The notes beneath the pieces are model-generated. The model was not told where the DNA came from, made no database searches, and was given only the letters and a program-made list of their open reading frames with translations. A stretch of DNA of 13,998 nucleotides, taken from the NCBI GenBank assembly GCA_009887135.1, contig QXYA01000067.1, forward strand, positions 1 through 13,998. Reading direction: 5' to 3'. Source of the stretch: Candidatus Poseidoniales archaeon. Lineage in GTDB: Archaea; Thermoplasmatota; Poseidoniia; Poseidoniales; Poseidoniaceae. How positions within the stretch are numbered: position 1 is the first letter of the stretch; each line of letters starts with the position of its first letter. This document shows positions 13,699 to 13,998 of the stretch, one piece after another. The position numbers were made by a program, and so were the translations under genes.

Positions 13699-13998
13699 AT
13701 GGGAACATTCGCATTCAAATTACCAGATATCGGAGAAGGCGTCGTAGAAGGCGAAGTAGTAGAATGGATGGTCTCAGTAGGAGATACCGTCAAAGAAGAT
13801 GATCCAATTCTCTCGGTTATGACCGATAAAGCAACCGTTGAGATTCCAGCGCCATGTGATGGAACTGTAAGCAAGATTATTGGAGAAGCTGGAGACATTC
13901 TACCAGTCGGTGTTGTTTGCATCGAGTTTGATGTCGATGGAGACGGAAACGCTTCTGCTTCTGATGAAGCACCTGCAAAGGAAGAAGTCGAATCCAAA
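13699..13998 (+). CDS. bkdB: Branched-chain 2-oxoacid dehydrogenase E2, lipoyl domain (3' part outside window)
   Basis: The first 100 residues of the dihydrolipoamide acyltransferase are present. KLPDIGEG (7-14) opens a complete lipoyl domain. Lys44, in MTDKATVEIP, is the residue that carries lipoate and is the target of LipA upstream. The domain ends near residue 80 and is followed by an Asp, Ala and Glu-rich linker. The peripheral subunit-binding and catalytic acyltransferase domains would follow outside the window. The ATG lies two bases after the bkdA2 stop, and AGGTG at 13686-13690 can act as its ribosome binding site. Confidence 0.94.
   Translation, partial: MGTFAFKLPDIGEGVVEGEVVEWMVSVGDTVKEDDPILSVMTDKATVEIPAPCDGTVSKIIGEAGDILPVGVVCIEFDVDGDGNASASDEAPAKEEVESK

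Overview
The window looks like chromosomal DNA from a planktonic marine archaeon, most likely Marine Group II (Candidatus Poseidoniales, Thermoplasmatota). That assignment is an inference. It rests on very large secreted proteins rich in thrombospondin type 3 (TSP3) Asp/Gly repeats, a NEW3-like membrane-anchored surface protein, a tRNA gene whose CCA end is encoded, Shine-Dalgarno sites of the GGAGGTGA type, and a lipoate-dependent 2-oxoacid dehydrogenase operon. No rRNA or other definitive marker is present. Base composition is moderate and even, and there are no insertion sequences, integrases or CRISPR arrays.

Left part (1-9359, minus strand): two surface-protein genes lie in tandem. The upstream one (6462-9359) encodes a 965-residue secreted protein built of beta-sandwich modules, with one membrane span near the C-terminus and a 60-residue acidic tail. 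After 53 bases comes the start of a giant gene. I translated it codon by codon from 6408 to base 1 without meeting a stop, so at least 2136 residues are encoded and the 3' end lies outside the window. Its order is: N-terminal hydrophobic signal or anchor, a long calcium-binding TSP3 array, a transglutaminase-like domain with an intact Cys-His-Asp triad, then about 1100 residues of Asn-sequon-rich beta-sandwich segments.

Middle (9453-10313, minus strand): a tRNA-Leu(UAA) gene and a short-chain dehydrogenase whose residues match the pteridine reductase/FolM branch. A small perfect hairpin separates them.

Right part (10430-13998, plus strand): a tightly packed operon transcribed away from the dehydrogenase. 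It holds lipA (lipoyl synthase), bkdA1 and bkdA2 (E1 alpha and beta of branched-chain 2-oxoacid dehydrogenase) and the 5' end of bkdB (lipoyl-bearing E2), which runs off the window. E1 decarboxylates branched 2-oxoacids with thiamine diphosphate and passes the acyl group to the lipoyl lysine of E2. LipA inserts the sulfurs that make that lipoyl group. The operon therefore pairs an enzyme complex with its own cofactor maturation enzyme. E3 (dihydrolipoamide dehydrogenase) is not in the window and would be expected further right or elsewhere.

The most notable item is the giant TSP3/transglutaminase-like surface protein with its tandem neighbour. The remaining genes are recognisable metabolic or translation genes.
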